Part shown: positions 30,304 through 43,227 of the stretch, in pieces
Layout of the letters: every line of letters begins with the position of its first letter
How positions within the stretch are numbered: position 1 is the stretch's first letter
Origin: Amycolatopsis sp. EV170708-02-1
GTDB lineage: Bacteria > Actinomycetota > Actinomycetes > Mycobacteriales > Pseudonocardiaceae
Assembly: GCF_022479115.1 (NCBI RefSeq)
Contig: NZ_CP092497.1
Span: 682,001-746,000 of the forward strand
Length of the DNA stretch: 64,000 bases
Reading direction: 5' to 3'
The notes under the pieces: generated by a model
What the model saw: the letters and a program-made list of their open reading frames with translations, nothing else
Told to the model about the DNA's origin: nothing
Database searches by the model: none
Program-made: the position numbers and the translations under genes

Positions 30304-31683
30304 ATGAAGACTCCCGGCAGGCGGTGGGGCGTGTTCCTCCCGCTGCTCATCGCTCTTCCCGTCCTCGCTGTCCCCCGTGTCGCGCAGGCAGAAGGCGCGA
30401 GCTCCTGCTTCGACGGCTCCGCCGCGATCACCGTCGAGGAGAAGCGGCTCACCGCGACCATGCCTTCGGGTGGCCCGGCGGTCGGCCCGGAACTCGTCCG
30501 GCTCGCCGGATTCGACAAGCTCGTCTCCGACTTCACGGCGCGTCTCTGCGCCACGAAGACCGCTTTGCGGGCCGAGAAGCTCGCCGAGACGGCTGGTGAG
30601 GGGCTCTGGCGCACCGCGGTCGACCGCGCGCAGGGCCGCCGTCCGGACCTCGGCGGGCTCGACAAGGCCGACGACCGGCCGCTCTATTGGGCCCGCCTCC
30701 AGATGAGCAAGGCGTTGCGGCAGTGGACGCCGCGTTTCCCGCTGTCCGCGCCCGCCCGCGCGGAGCTGCTGAAGACGTTCGACTTCGGCGCGCGAGGACT
30801 CGACGACTCCCGCTTCCCCTCCGGCCCGAAGCTGCGCAGGGTGTTAGTGAGCGGTTTCGACCCGTTCACCCTCAACGGCGCGGGCGTCCGCATCGCGAAC
30901 CCGTCGGGCGCGGCGGCACTGCATCTCGACGGCAAGACGATCCAGACGCCGACCGGGCCCGCGCTGGTGCAGGCGGTGTCGTTCCCGGTGGTGTGGAGCT
31001 ACTTCGACGCCGGCATCGTGGAAGCCGCCTACGGCAAGGCGTTCCAGGACCGTTTCCGCCGCCCGGAGCTGATCATGACGATCAGCCAGGGCCGTCCCGG
31101 CCGGTTCGACATCGAGCGGTGGGCCGGTGCCTGGCGCGGCGGTTCGCCGGACAACCTCGACGAGCCCGTCCGCGGCCAGGTCCCGCCCGCCGATGGCTGG
31201 CCGCAGCCGGACGTCCAGTTCATCGAGACCACGCTGCCGTACGAAAAGATGCTCGCCGCGCCCGCCGGGGCGTATCAGGTGCTGTACAACCAGGCTTTCT
31301 GTGTCTGGCCGGACAGCACGAAGCCGGGCACGGGAACCGCGGTGTGCCGGACGGACGCGCCGAAACCCGGTGAGGTCGCCGCCTCCGGGGGCGGCGGCAA
31401 CTATCTCAGCAACGAGTCCATGTATCGCAGCAACCGGCTCCGGACGGGGCTCGGCCTGGACGGGATCGCGGGCGGGCATCTGCACACGCCCGTCCTCGGC
31501 ACGCCCGCCGATCCGTCGGCGCTGACCGACGCCGATTTCGAGGCGCGGCGGGCGGCGATCACTTCGCAGATCGTCACCCTGCTCACGGCGGCCCTCAGCG
31601 GCTCCGCCACGAAGGCCGCTTCGCCCGCTCCGGGCGCTTCGGCTCGCGCCGACGTCCTCTCCACCCCCGGCACCACCCTCTGA
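30304..31683 (+). CDS. Secreted pyroglutamyl-peptidase I (C15)-like protein with Ser at the catalytic Cys position
   Basis: A 459-residue exported protein with signal peptide GVFLPLLIALPVLAVPRVAQA. After an N-terminal region of ~170 residues with no recognised domain comes a pyrrolidone-carboxylate-peptidase-like fold: LVSGFDPFTLNG, the Glu-containing FDIERWA (Glu271), GNYLSNESMYRSN and GGHLHTPVL (His394). In classical C15 enzymes the third motif is (A/G)xYxCN with the nucleophilic Cys; here that position is Ser369. It may be a serine variant, a different hydrolase or inactive. It is much longer than the ~215-residue cytoplasmic enzymes. Confidence 0.75.
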   Translation: MKTPGRRWGVFLPLLIALPVLAVPRVAQAEGASSCFDGSAAITVEEKRLTATMPSGGPAVGPELVRLAGFDKLVSDFTARLCATKTALRAEKLAETAGEGLWRTAVDRAQGRRPDLGGLDKADDRPLYWARLQMSKALRQWTPRFPLSAPARAELLKTFDFGARGLDDSRFPSGPKLRRVLVSGFDPFTLNGAGVRIANPSGAAALHLDGKTIQTPTGPALVQAVSFPVVWSYFDAGIVEAAYGKAFQDRFRRPELIMTISQGRPGRFDIERWAGAWRGGSPDNLDEPVRGQVPPADGWPQPDVQFIETTLPYEKMLAAPAGAYQVLYNQAFCVWPDSTKPGTGTAVCRTDAPKPGEVAASGGGGNYLSNESMYRSNRLRTGLGLDGIAGGHLHTPVLGTPADPSALTDADFEARRAAITSQIVTLLTAALSGSATKAASPAPGASARADVLSTPGTTL

Positions 31684-31755
31684 CCCCGCGCATTCAGTCC
31701 TCTGGATGCGGTGGTTCGACACCGAACTACCGCATCCAGAGGACGAAACGCGGGG
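31684..31755. repeat. Long palindrome, copy 2 of the dispersed family, at convergent gene ends
   Basis: The core GTCCTCTGGATGCGGT and its exact inverse match copy 1 at 11.5 kb. Outer CCCCGCG/CGCGGGG and inner GTTCG/CGAAC pairs extend the stem with a few mismatches. It lies between the convergent stops of the C15-like gene and priA, where it can terminate both transcripts. The loop differs from copy 1. Confidence 0.9.
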
Positions 31756-31759
31756 CGCG

Positions 31760-33850
31760 CTAGATGAGCTCCAGCGGGTCCAGCTGGATCCGGATGGGCT
31801 CGGACGCCTTGCGCGCGTCCCGGCGGGCGGCCGCGGCGTGGACGGCGGCGGCGAGCGCCTTCCCGTCCGGGCGCGCGACGCGCACCAGTGCCCGCTCCCG
31901 TTCGGCGTTGCCGTCCTCGTCGACGTCGCCGAGCGGCACCGGGCCCAGTACCTCGCCGGTTTCCGGGAGGGCCAGGTCGTCGAGCAGTCCGGCGACCGCG
32001 TCCGGCGTGCCTTCGATACTCGCCATCCGCATCGCGGGCGGGAACCCGAGCTCGCGCCGCTCGGCCAGTTCGAGGCTCGCGTGCCAGCCCGGGTCCCAGC
32101 GCACCAGCGCCTGCACCACCGCGAGGCCCGCTTCCGCGCCGACGAACACGCGACCGCCTTCGGTCCCCGGCCGCACCAGGGCCGCCGCCGCCATCCACCG
32201 GCGCAGGGTCTCCTCCCCCGCGCGCAGGTCTTGCCGGCCCAGCAGCGCCCAGCCGTCCAGCAGCAGCGCCGCGCCGTAGCCGCCTTCCGCGACCGGCTCG
32301 GCGCCCGGCGTGCACACCACCAGCGCCGGTTTCCCGGGCACCGAAGCCAGAACCTCCGTCGCGCCCGAGGTCCGCACGGGGAATCCGGAGAAAGCGCGGC
32401 CCAGCTCCTCCGCGGTGCGCTTCGACCCGACGACGACCGCCCGCAGCCGCACCGAACCGCAAGCCGCGCAATGGAAGTTCGTCTCGGGGACGCCGCACCA
32501 CCGGCAGGCGGGCGGCCTCGGCGCGCCGTCGATCAGCCCGCCCGGCAGGGAAAGCGGGCCGGCGCACCGGCGGCAGTGCGCTGAGGTCCGGCAGTTGCCG
32601 CACGCGAGCCCCGGGACGTACCCGCGACGCGGAACCTGCACCAGCACGGGGAATCCGCCGGCCAGCGACTGCCGCGCCGCCTCGAAGGCGACCGACGGGA
32701 GCCGCGCGGCCTTGGCCGCTTCGTCCCGGGCGACGTCGAAGTCCTCGCCGACCGGCGTGACCCGCGGCGCCGCCGCCCGCAGTTCCGGCCGGGCGGCCAC
32801 GAGGGGCTGCGCCCAGCCCGATTCCACGAGGAACTGCGCTTCCGCGGTGCGCGCGAAACCCGCGACGAGCATCGAGCCCTTCGCGGCGTGCGCGCGGTCC
32901 ATCAGCACGTCGCGGACGTGCGGATACGGCGCGTGCTGGTCGAGGTGGACGTCGTCGCCGTCGTCCCACACCACGAACAGGCCGGGATCGGCGACCGGCG
33001 CGAACATCGCCGCGCGCGTGCCGACGACGACGCGCACCGCGCCACGCAGCACCGCGAGCCACCGGCGGTACCGCTCGGCAGGCCCCAGCCCGGCGATCAG
33101 CGCGACCACGGAATCGGCGCCCAGCAAGGAAACGCACGCGTCGTGCAGCCGGGTCAGGTCACGATGGTCGGGAACGACCATGACGACGCCCCGGCCCGCG
33201 GAAGCCGCGACGGCCGCCGCTTCGGCGAGACGGCGCGGCCAGGCCTCCCCCGGCAGCGCCTGCCAGACCGCGTTGGCCGGACGCCGTTCCGCGACGGCCT
33301 CCAGGAACGCCGGACCGCTCTGATACCTCTCCCAGGCGGTGGTTTCGGGCGGTTCCGGCGTCGGCGCGGGCTCGGCGGGTGGCTCGCCCTCGACCTTCGC
33401 GTGCCGGGACGGAATCGCGAGCCGCAGGACGTCGCTGAGCGTGCCGCCGTAGCGGTCCGCGACGGATCGGCAGAGCTTGAGCAGCGCCGGGGGCAGCACG
33501 GGCTCGCTGGAGGTCACTCTGTCGATGTACGCGAGCTTCCCGGTGAACTCCGTGGTGTCGGCGCGCTCGACGAGGTACCCGTCGACGAGCTGGCCCGCGA
33601 ACCGGACCCGCACCCGGCAGCCGGGGACGGCGGTTTCGTGCAGTTTCTCGGGGATCCGGTAGTCGAAGGTGCGGTCGAGGTGGGTGAGCGGGATGTCCAC
33701 GACGATCCGCGCGACCGGGTTCTCGGGCGCGGGGTTCTGCGCTCCGCGCCGGCTGGCCGTTTTCGCGCGCGCCGGTTTGGCCTTCCGCGCCGGCTCGGCC
33801 TTCGGCTCCGGAAGGTCCCACAGCGGGGTCGGTTCGGGACTGCTGCTCAC
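31760..33850 (-). CDS. priA: PriA-like primosomal protein N' (helicase motifs lost)
   Basis: A 696-residue PriA homologue. The N-terminal 3'BD domain (ARIVVDIPLTHLDRTFDYRIPEKL) and the zinc-binding module (CGNC, CRRC, CRWC, CAAC) are intact. The Walker A region expected as GxTGSGKT is absent and the DEAH box reads VVWDDGDD, so ATP-driven unwinding is unlikely. This degeneration is a known trait of actinobacterial PriA, which is kept as a probable replication-restart scaffold. The GTG start MSSSPEPTPLWDLPEP is chosen; the frame continues upstream into repeat DNA. Confidence 0.9.
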   Translation of the reverse strand: MSSSPEPTPLWDLPEPKAEPARKAKPARAKTASRRGAQNPAPENPVARIVVDIPLTHLDRTFDYRIPEKLHETAVPGCRVRVRFAGQLVDGYLVERADTTEFTGKLAYIDRVTSSEPVLPPALLKLCRSVADRYGGTLSDVLRLAIPSRHAKVEGEPPAEPAPTPEPPETTAWERYQSGPAFLEAVAERRPANAVWQALPGEAWPRRLAEAAAVAASAGRGVVMVVPDHRDLTRLHDACVSLLGADSVVALIAGLGPAERYRRWLAVLRGAVRVVVGTRAAMFAPVADPGLFVVWDDGDDVHLDQHAPYPHVRDVLMDRAHAAKGSMLVAGFARTAEAQFLVESGWAQPLVAARPELRAAAPRVTPVGEDFDVARDEAAKAARLPSVAFEAARQSLAGGFPVLVQVPRRGYVPGLACGNCRTSAHCRRCAGPLSLPGGLIDGAPRPPACRWCGVPETNFHCAACGSVRLRAVVVGSKRTAEELGRAFSGFPVRTSGATEVLASVPGKPALVVCTPGAEPVAEGGYGAALLLDGWALLGRQDLRAGEETLRRWMAAAALVRPGTEGGRVFVGAEAGLAVVQALVRWDPGWHASLELAERRELGFPPAMRMASIEGTPDAVAGLLDDLALPETGEVLGPVPLGDVDEDGNAERERALVRVARPDGKALAAAVHAAAARRDARKASEPIRIQLDPLELI

Positions 33851-33913
33851 CCGGTGATCTCTACCAGACTCCCCCGTCACCGGCCGTACCGCGTGGCCGG
33901 GGTGACCGAACCC

Positions 33914-34011
33914 GGAACTCGCGTGCTTGAAGCCGGAACTCGCGTGCTTGGAGACGTAACTCGCGTATGTCGCCTCCAAGCACGCGAGTTACGTCTCCAA
34001 GCACGCGAGTT
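33914..34011. repeat. Cluster of direct and inverted 14-base repeats
   Basis: AACTCGCGTGCTTG occurs twice on this strand (33916-33929, 33937-33950) and its reverse complement twice (33977-33990, 33998-34011), with a further partial AACTCGCG at 33958. The repeats alternate with GAGACGTAA-type spacers, so several cruciforms are possible. It lies between the priA start and the metK terminator-like hairpin; there is no coding potential. Confidence 0.85.
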
Positions 34012-34028
34012 ACGCCCTGGGGCACACG

Positions 34029-34079
34029 CCGTGAGGGCCTCCTTCCCTACCCTCAAGGTAGGCAAGGAGGCCCTCACGG
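34029..34079. terminator. Hairpin downstream of metK
   Basis: A 16-bp perfect outer stem CCGTGAGGGCCTCCTT / AAGGAGGCCCTCACGG encloses CCTACC-CTCAA-GGTAGG. It is 10 bp after the metK stop on the minus strand and is probably its transcription terminator, although no clear T run follows. Confidence 0.75.
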
Positions 34080-34088
34080 AACGGCGGA

Positions 34089-35303
34089 TCAGGCGCCCGC
34101 GGCCGACTTCAGGTCCGCGGCCCGCGCCGTGCTCTCCCACGGGAGCGACAGCTCAGGACGGCCGAAGTGGCCGTACGCGGCCGTCGGCGCGTAGATCGGG
34201 CGAAGCAGGTCGAGGTCGCGGATGATCGCGGCCGGGCGCAGGTCGAAGACCTCCGTGATGGCGGCCTGGATCTTCGTCGGGTCGACCGTCTCGGTGCCGA
34301 AGGTCTCGACGAAGAGGCCCACCGGGGCCGCCTTGCCGATCGCGTACGCGACCTGGACCTCGGCGCGGGCGGCGAGCCCGGCGGCGACGACGTTCTTCGC
34401 CACCCAGCGCATCGCGTACGCGGCCGAGCGGTCCACCTTGGAGGGGTCCTTGCCCGAGAACGCGCCGCCACCGTGGCGGGCCATGCCGCCGTAGGTGTCG
34501 ACGATGATCTTGCGGCCGGTCAGGCCCGCGTCGCCCATCGGGCCGCCGATGACGAAGCGGCCGGTCGGGTTGACCAGCAGCCGCACGTCGGAGGTGTCGA
34601 GCCCGAGCTCGGCGATCTCCGGGGCGACCACGTGCTCACGGACGTCGACGCCGAGCATCTGCTCCAGGTCGATGCCGTCCGCGTGCTGGGTGGACACGAC
34701 CACCGTGTCGAGCCGCACCGGCTGGTCGCCGGCGTACTCGATGGTGACCTGGGTCTTGCCGTCCGGGCGCAGGTACGGCAGCACGCCTTCCTTGCGGACC
34801 CGGGTCAGCCGCTGCGAGAGCCGGTGCGCCAGCGCGATCGGCAGCGGCATCAGCTCGGGGGTGTCCGAGCAGGCGTAGCCGAACATCAGGCCCTGGTCGC
34901 CCGCGCCCTGGCGGTTGATCTCGTCCTCGTCGGATTCCACACGGGATTCGTATGCGGTGTCGACGCCCTGCGCGATGTCCGGCGACTGGGAGCCGATCGC
35001 GACGTTGACGCCGCACGAGTTGCCGTCGAAGCCCTTGGCCGAGGAGTCGTAGCCGATCTTCAGGATCACGTCGCGGACGATGGTCGGGATGTCCGCGTAG
35101 GCCTCAGTGGTCACCTCGCCGGCGACGTGCACCTGCCCGGTGGTGATGAGGGTTTCGACGGCCACCCGGCTGCGCGGGTCCTTGGCCAGCAGGCCGTCCA
35201 GGATCGAGTCGCTGATGGCATCGCAAATTTTGTCGGGATGACCCTCAGTCACCGATTCCGATGTGAACAGTCTGCTCGTGGACGCGGTCACGGTGCCCGT
35301 CAC
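34089..35303 (-). CDS. metK: S-adenosylmethionine synthetase
   Basis: A 404-residue enzyme making SAM from methionine and ATP. Conserved blocks: [54 protein letters not shown], the phosphate loop [22 protein letters not shown] and the C-terminal GHFGR. The GTG at 35303 gives [17 protein letters not shown]; a second GTG four codons later is equally possible. No SAM riboswitch was recognised upstream; a small hairpin TGCCTA-N6-TAGGCA lies ~20 bp upstream. Confidence 0.96.
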   Translation of the reverse strand: MTGTVTASTSRLFTSESVTEGHPDKICDAISDSILDGLLAKDPRSRVAVETLITTGQVHVAGEVTTEAYADIPTIVRDVILKIGYDSSAKGFDGNSCGVNVAIGSQSPDIAQGVDTAYESRVESDEDEINRQGAGDQGLMFGYACSDTPELMPLPIALAHRLSQRLTRVRKEGVLPYLRPDGKTQVTIEYAGDQPVRLDTVVVSTQHADGIDLEQMLGVDVREHVVAPEIAELGLDTSDVRLLVNPTGRFVIGGPMGDAGLTGRKIIVDTYGGMARHGGGAFSGKDPSKVDRSAAYAMRWVAKNVVAAGLAARAEVQVAYAIGKAAPVGLFVETFGTETVDPTKIQAAITEVFDLRPAAIIRDLDLLRPIYAPTAAYGHFGRPELSLPWESTARAADLKSAAGA

Positions 35304-35387
35304 TCCCTCACCTAGACGTCTGATGCCTAGAAAGTTAGGCACCCCTCAGCTCGAACTCAAGCCTACTGACTATCGCTTTGGGGGCTC

Positions 35388-36608
35388 TCAACGCTTCATC
35401 AAGGTCACAACAGCATCCCACAATGTGGACGCCAGTTCGGCCTTGGCGCCGAGCGGGATCGGGATTTCGGTGCCGTCGGCCCCGAGCAGCCAGCCCGAGT
35501 TGTCCTCGGTCCCGAAGGCCTTCCCTTCACCGACGGCGTTCACCACCAGCAGATCCGCGCCCTTGCGCTTGAGTTTGACCCGGGCGTGGTCGAGGACGCC
35601 ACCCTTATCGTCCCCTGTTTCGGCGGCGAACCCGACGACCACCTGCCCCTGGGCGCGATTCCGCACCAGCTCGGCCAGGATGTCCGCGTTGCGGGCGAGC
35701 TCGACGACGGGATCCGGCGTGTCGTCGGACTTCTTGATCTTGTGGTCGGCCCGGTTCGACGGCCGGAAGTCGGCGACGGCGGCGGCCATCACGAGCACGT
35801 CGGCGGAGGCCGCCTCGGCGTGCATGGCCTGGCGCAGCTCCTCGGCGGTCGACACGTGGACGACCTTCGCGCCCGCGGGCTCCGGCAGCGCGACTGTGTG
35901 CGCGGTGACCAGGGTGACCTCGGCGCCACGCTGGGCGGCGACGCGTGCCAGCGCGTACCCCTGTTTGCCCGACGAGCGGTTGCCCAGATACCGGACCGGG
36001 TCCAGCGGTTCACGGGTGCCGCCCGCGGAGATCGCCACGCGCACGCCTTCGAGGTCGCGCGGGAGGGCGTTCGGCACGGCGAGCAGGAGCCGGGCGAGGT
36101 CGACGATCTCGGCGGGGTCGGCGAGCCGTCCCTTGCCGGTGTCGGCGCCGGTGAGCCTGCCGGCGGCGGGTTCGGCGACGATCAGGCCGCGCGAACGCAG
36201 CAGCGCCACGTTGTCGCGGGTGGCCGGGTGCTCCCACATCTCGGTGTGCATCGCCGGGAAGAAGGCGACCGGGCACCGGGCGGTGAGCAGGGTGTTCGTC
36301 AGCAGATCGTCCGCGATGCCGTGCGCGGCCTTGGCGAGCAGGTTCGCCGTGGCGGGCACGACGATCACCAGGTCGGCTTCCTTGCCGACGCGGACGTGCT
36401 GGACCTCGGGCACTTCGGTGAACACGCCGGTGTGCACCGGGTTCCCGGAGAGTGCCTCGAAGGTGGCCGCGCCGACGAAGTTCAGCGCGGCTTCGGTGGG
36501 GACCACGCGGACGTCGTGACCGGATTCGGTCAGTCCGCGCAGGACCTCACAGGCCTTGTAGGCGGCGATCCCGCCACCTACGCCCAGTACGACGCGAGGC
36601 TTATTCAC
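35388..36608 (-). CDS. coaBC: Bifunctional phosphopantothenoylcysteine decarboxylase / phosphopantothenate-cysteine ligase
   Basis: A 406-residue coenzyme A synthesis enzyme. Residues ~1-185 are the FMN-dependent CoaC part ([21 protein letters not shown], the catalytic-His region [47 protein letters not shown]). Residues ~190-400 are the CTP-dependent CoaB ligase ([35 protein letters not shown]). The GTG start overlaps the rpoZ stop by 8 bp. Confidence 0.96.
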   Translation of the reverse strand: MNKPRVVLGVGGGIAAYKACEVLRGLTESGHDVRVVPTEAALNFVGAATFEALSGNPVHTGVFTEVPEVQHVRVGKEADLVIVVPATANLLAKAAHGIADDLLTNTLLTARCPVAFFPAMHTEMWEHPATRDNVALLRSRGLIVAEPAAGRLTGADTGKGRLADPAEIVDLARLLLAVPNALPRDLEGVRVAISAGGTREPLDPVRYLGNRSSGKQGYALARVAAQRGAEVTLVTAHTVALPEPAGAKVVHVSTAEELRQAMHAEAASADVLVMAAAVADFRPSNRADHKIKKSDDTPDPVVELARNADILAELVRNRAQGQVVVGFAAETGDDKGGVLDHARVKLKRKGADLLVVNAVGEGKAFGTEDNSGWLLGADGTEIPIPLGAKAELASTLWDAVVTLMKR

Positions 36609-36870
36609 CCTCGGTGTGCTCGAGCAGGCCGCCGTGGATCTCGCGCAGGGCGATGGACAGCGGCTTCTCGCGCGGGCCCGGCTCGACCAGCGGGCCGACG
36701 TACTCCAGCAGGCCCTCGCCCAGCTGGGCGTAGTAGTCGTTGATCTGGCGAGCGCGCTTGGCCGAGTAGATCACCAGCGCGTACTTCGAGCTGACCTTCT
36801 CGAGGAGGTCGTCGATGGGCGGGTTGGTGATGCCTTCGAGCTCTTCGTGCAGCGTGGCCTGAGTCGTCAC
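36601..36870 (-). CDS. rpoZ: RNA polymerase omega subunit
   Basis: An 89-residue omega subunit that helps fold beta-prime: [39 protein letters not shown] is the diagnostic core. The GTG start overlaps the gmk stop (GTGA), and the TAA stop overlaps the coaBC start. The order mihF-gmk-rpoZ-coaBC-metK is the standard actinobacterial one. Confidence 0.96.
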   Translation of the reverse strand: MTTQATLHEELEGITNPPIDDLLEKVSSKYALVIYSAKRARQINDYYAQLGEGLLEYVGPLVEPGPREKPLSIALREIHGGLLEHTEGE

Positions 36871-37523
36871 TCGTGGTGCTCCGAATCTTCGGTAGAGATG
36901 TCGCCGGTTATCAAGTTTAGCAACCGCTCGGCGGCCTCTCGCACGTCGGCGTTGACGACGCGCTCGTCGAACTCCCCGGCGGCGGCGAGTTCGCGTTCGG
37001 CCTCGGCGAGCCTGGCCTTCACCGCGGCCTGGTTCTCGGTGCCGCGGCCGGTCAGCCTGCCGACCAGTTCTTCCCACGACGGCGGCATCAGCATCACCAG
37101 CCGGGCCTCCGGCATCGCCTTGCGGACCTGCCGCGCGCCCTGGAGTTCGATCTCCAGTATCGCGTTGCGGCCTTCGGCTAGCACCCGCTCGACGGGCCCG
37201 CGCGGGGTGCCGTAGCAGTTGCCCGCGAACTCGGCGTGTTCGAGCAGTTCGCCGCCGGCGACCATGCGGTCGAACTCGGCCCGGTCGATGAAGTGGTAGT
37301 GCTCGCCGTCCACCTCACCCGGCCTCGGCTTCCTGGTGGTCACCGAGACGCTGAAATAGATCTCCGGATCCAGCTTGCGTAGCTCCTTGGCCACGCTCGA
37401 CTTCCCGACCCCCGAAGGCCCTGAGACGACCGTGAGCCGGTGCCGGGATTCGACTCCCGCCACCGGCTCACCGCCGCGGTCAGCGCCCGGGTTCACCGGG
37501 TGGTCCTGACCGGTGCCGCTCAC
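36867..37523 (-). CDS. gmk: Guanylate kinase
   Basis: A 218-residue kinase phosphorylating GMP to GDP. P-loop: [19 protein letters not shown] (residues ~30-48); GMP-binding: [30 protein letters not shown]; lid: [18 protein letters not shown] ~28-residue N-terminal extension precedes the fold. It is coupled at both ends by 4-bp overlaps to mihF and rpoZ. Confidence 0.95.
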   Translation of the reverse strand: MSGTGQDHPVNPGADRGGEPVAGVESRHRLTVVSGPSGVGKSSVAKELRKLDPEIYFSVSVTTRKPRPGEVDGEHYHFIDRAEFDRMVAGGELLEHAEFAGNCYGTPRGPVERVLAEGRNAILEIELQGARQVRKAMPEARLVMLMPPSWEELVGRLTGRGTENQAAVKARLAEAERELAAAGEFDERVVNADVREAAERLLNLITGDISTEDSEHHE

Positions 37524-37837
37524 TCGCCGCTGAATTCGGCCAGCAGCGCCTTGCGCTGCCGGTCGCCGAGGCCGCGAAGACGACGGCTGGGTGCGATCTC
37601 CAGTCGTTCCATGGTCTGCTGGGCACGGACCTTGCCGACGCCCGGAAGAGCCTCGAGCAGAGCCGAGACCTTCATCTTGCCGAGGACTTCGTTCTCCTCG
37701 GCCTGCTTCAACACGTCGACCAGAGTGGTACCGCCCCGCTTCAGCCGCTCCTTCAGCTCAGCACGGATGCGGCGGGCGGCGGCGGCCTTCTCCAGCGCCG
37801 CAGCGCGCTGTTCCTCTGTCAGCTGGGGAAGTGCCAC
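37520..37837 (-). CDS. mihF: Integration host factor MihF (sIHF type)
   Basis: A 105-residue nucleoid-associated protein of the actinobacteria-specific mIHF/sIHF family: MALPQLTEEQRAAALEKAAAARRIRAELKERLK followed by a helix-two-turn-helix with LLEALPGVGKVRAQQTMERLEI. It bends and compacts DNA and influences development and secondary metabolism in Streptomyces. Its stop overlaps the gmk start. Confidence 0.95.
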   Translation of the reverse strand: MALPQLTEEQRAAALEKAAAARRIRAELKERLKRGGTTLVDVLKQAEENEVLGKMKVSALLEALPGVGKVRAQQTMERLEIAPSRRLRGLGDRQRKALLAEFSGE

Positions 37838-37863
37838 GTTTTCCTCCGGTAGTTCTCAAATCT

Positions 37864-37890
37864 GGGTGGGTGTGGCGACGGTACCCACCC
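37864..37890. terminator. Hairpin between pyrF and mihF
   Basis: GGGTGGGT and ACCCACCC form an 8-bp stem with an 11-base loop in the ~107-bp gap after pyrF. It probably ends the carB-pyrF transcript before the mihF promoter; no T run is seen. Confidence 0.55.
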
Positions 37891-37944
37891 GTTACCTCGG
37901 GCCACAATGCGGGGGTGGCTGGTCATGACGGATTCCCGGGCCTG

Positions 37945-38780
37945 CTATTGGCCTTTTTCCAGGGGACCGAGGGAATCCCGGGTCCGCCGAACGGCCGCAC
38001 GCAACGCCTCCGGGTCCGGTCCGTTCTTGAGGACGTCACGGGAGGACGCCGGGAGCACACCCGGGAGTCCTGGGCCGAAAAGGCCCCGAAGATCGGCCAC
38101 GGTGGCTCCCTGGGCCCCGAAACCGGGCGCCAGGATCGGACCGTTCAGCTTGCTCAGGTCGAGCTCCCCCGGCGCGACGGTGGCGCCGACGACGACGCCG
38201 ATGTCACCCAGGGGGCCGACGCCCGCGTTGTACGCGGCCGCCGTGTCGACGATGTCCTGCGCGACGGTCTTTCCGTTGGGCAGCAAGGCGTTCTGCAATC
38301 CCTGCGCCTCCGGGTTGGAGGTGCGCGCGAGGACGATCAGCCCCTTGCCCTGCGCCTGCGCGACGTCGATCGCGGGAGCGAGCGAACCGAACCCGAGGTA
38401 CGGCGACACCGTGATGGCGTCCGCCTCGAACTCCGCCCCGGACGGCAGGAACGCCGCCGTGTACGCCGCCATCGTCGAACCGATGTCGCCGCGTTTGACG
38501 TCCAGCAGGACGAGCGCGCCCGCTTCCCGGCACACCTTCATCGTCTTGGCCAGAACAGCGACCCCAGGAGGCCCGTAGGCCTCGAAAAAGGCCGACTGGG
38601 GCTTGATCACCGCGACCTCGGGCGCGAGCGTCTCAGCGGCCGTGAGGGCGAACTTCTCCAAACCGCTCGCGTCCGCGGGGAGACCCCACGCCTGGAGCAA
38701 CCCGGGATGGGGGTCGATCCCGGCGCAGAGCGGCCCCTTCTCCGCGACCGCCCGCGCCAGCCTCGCCCCGAACCGCTCGC

Positions 38781-38784
<4 letters not shown>
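37945..38784 (-). CDS. pyrF: Orotidine 5'-phosphate decarboxylase (group 2)
   Basis: A 279-residue enzyme making UMP from OMP. It carries the group-2 active site [17 protein letters not shown] (Asp-Lys-Asp), [11 protein letters not shown] near the N-terminus, [12 protein letters not shown] and PGFGAQGAT near the C-terminus. The ATG overlaps the carB stop by 4 bp, so it is the last gene of the pyr operon. Confidence 0.96.
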
Positions 38785-42093
<3,309 letters not shown>

Positions 42094-42094
<1 letters not shown>

Positions 42095-43227
42095 TACTTG
42101 GCCTTCTCCATCAAAGCGACGAACTCATCGAACAGGGGGGCCGCGTCGTGCGGGCCGGCGGCGGCCTCGGGGTGGTACTGCACCGAGAACGCGGGGACGT
42201 CGAACGCGCGGACACCTTCGACGGTGTCGTCGTTCGGGCAGTAGTGCGAGATCTGCGCGGCGCCGAACGGCGACTCGAAGCGCTGGCCCGGCTCGCCTTC
42301 GAGGGCGAAACCGTGGTTCTGCGCGGTGATCGCGACCCGTTTGGTGGCCACGTCGATCACCGGGATGTTGATGCCGCGGTGGCCGTAGCGCATCTTGTAG
42401 GTGCCCAGCCCCAGCGCGCGGCCGAGGATCTGGTTGCCGAAGCAGATGCCGAACAGCGGGATCTCCCGCTGCAGCACCGATTTCGTCAGCTCGGTGGCGT
42501 GCGCGGTGGTCGCCGGGTCTCCGGGACCGTTGGACAGGAACACGCCGTCGGCCTCGACCGCGAGCAGGTCGTCCACAGTGGACGACGAGGGCAGCACGTG
42601 CACCTCGATGCCGCGCGCGGCCATCAGGCGCGGGGTGTTGGACTTGATGCCCAGGTCCAGCGCGGCGACACGGAACTTCCGCTCTCCCTGCGCCTCGACG
42701 ACGTACGTCTGCTTCGTGCTGACCTCGCCGGCGAGGTCAGCACCCTTCATCTGCGGGCTCGCCTGCACCTGCGCGAGCATCTCCTCGTCGGAGCCCAGCG
42801 CGTCGCCCGAGAAGACGCCGGACCGCATGGCGCCCTGCTCGCGCAGGTGCCGGGTCAGCGTGCGGGTGTCCACCTCGGAGATCCCGACGACGCCCTGGCG
42901 CTCCAGTTCCTCGTCCAGCGTGCGCTTGGAGCGCCAGTTGGACGGGGTGCGCGCGGGGTCGCGGACGACGTAGCCCGAGACCCAGATGCGCGAGGACTCG
43001 TCGTCCTCGTCGTTCCAGCCGGTGTTGCCGATCTGCGGCGCGGTCTGGACCACGATCTGCCGGTGGTAGGAGGGGTCGGTCAGCGTCTCCTGGTAGCCGG
43101 TCATGCCGGTGCAGAACACCGCCTCACCCAGGCTGCGGCCGCGGGCGCCGTACGCGGAGCCGCGGAAGACCCGGCCGTCCTCCAGGACGAGCGCGGCGGG
43201 GGTCCTGGTGCTGTTCGCGGTGCTCAT
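42094..43227 (-). CDS. carA: Carbamoyl-phosphate synthase small (glutaminase) subunit
   Basis: A 377-residue glutamine amidotransferase subunit feeding ammonia to CarB. The N-terminal domain ([35 protein letters not shown]) is followed by a class I GATase with nucleophile in [16 protein letters not shown] and the His/Glu of [14 protein letters not shown]. The ATG overlaps the preceding membrane PH-like gene (ATGA), and the TAA shares a base with the carB start. Confidence 0.97.

Noticed and set aside
31760..33850. priA as a pseudogene because helicase motifs are lost
   Set aside because: The full-length frame and zinc module are intact and the same loss is characteristic of actinobacterial PriA.
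33914..34011. CRISPR-like repeats
   Set aside because: Repeats are few, alternate in orientation, have very short spacers, and no cas gene is nearby.
35304..35387. Possible SAM riboswitch before metK
   Set aside because: Only a small TGCCTA/TAGGCA hairpin is present; the gap is too short and lacks the expected pairing pattern.
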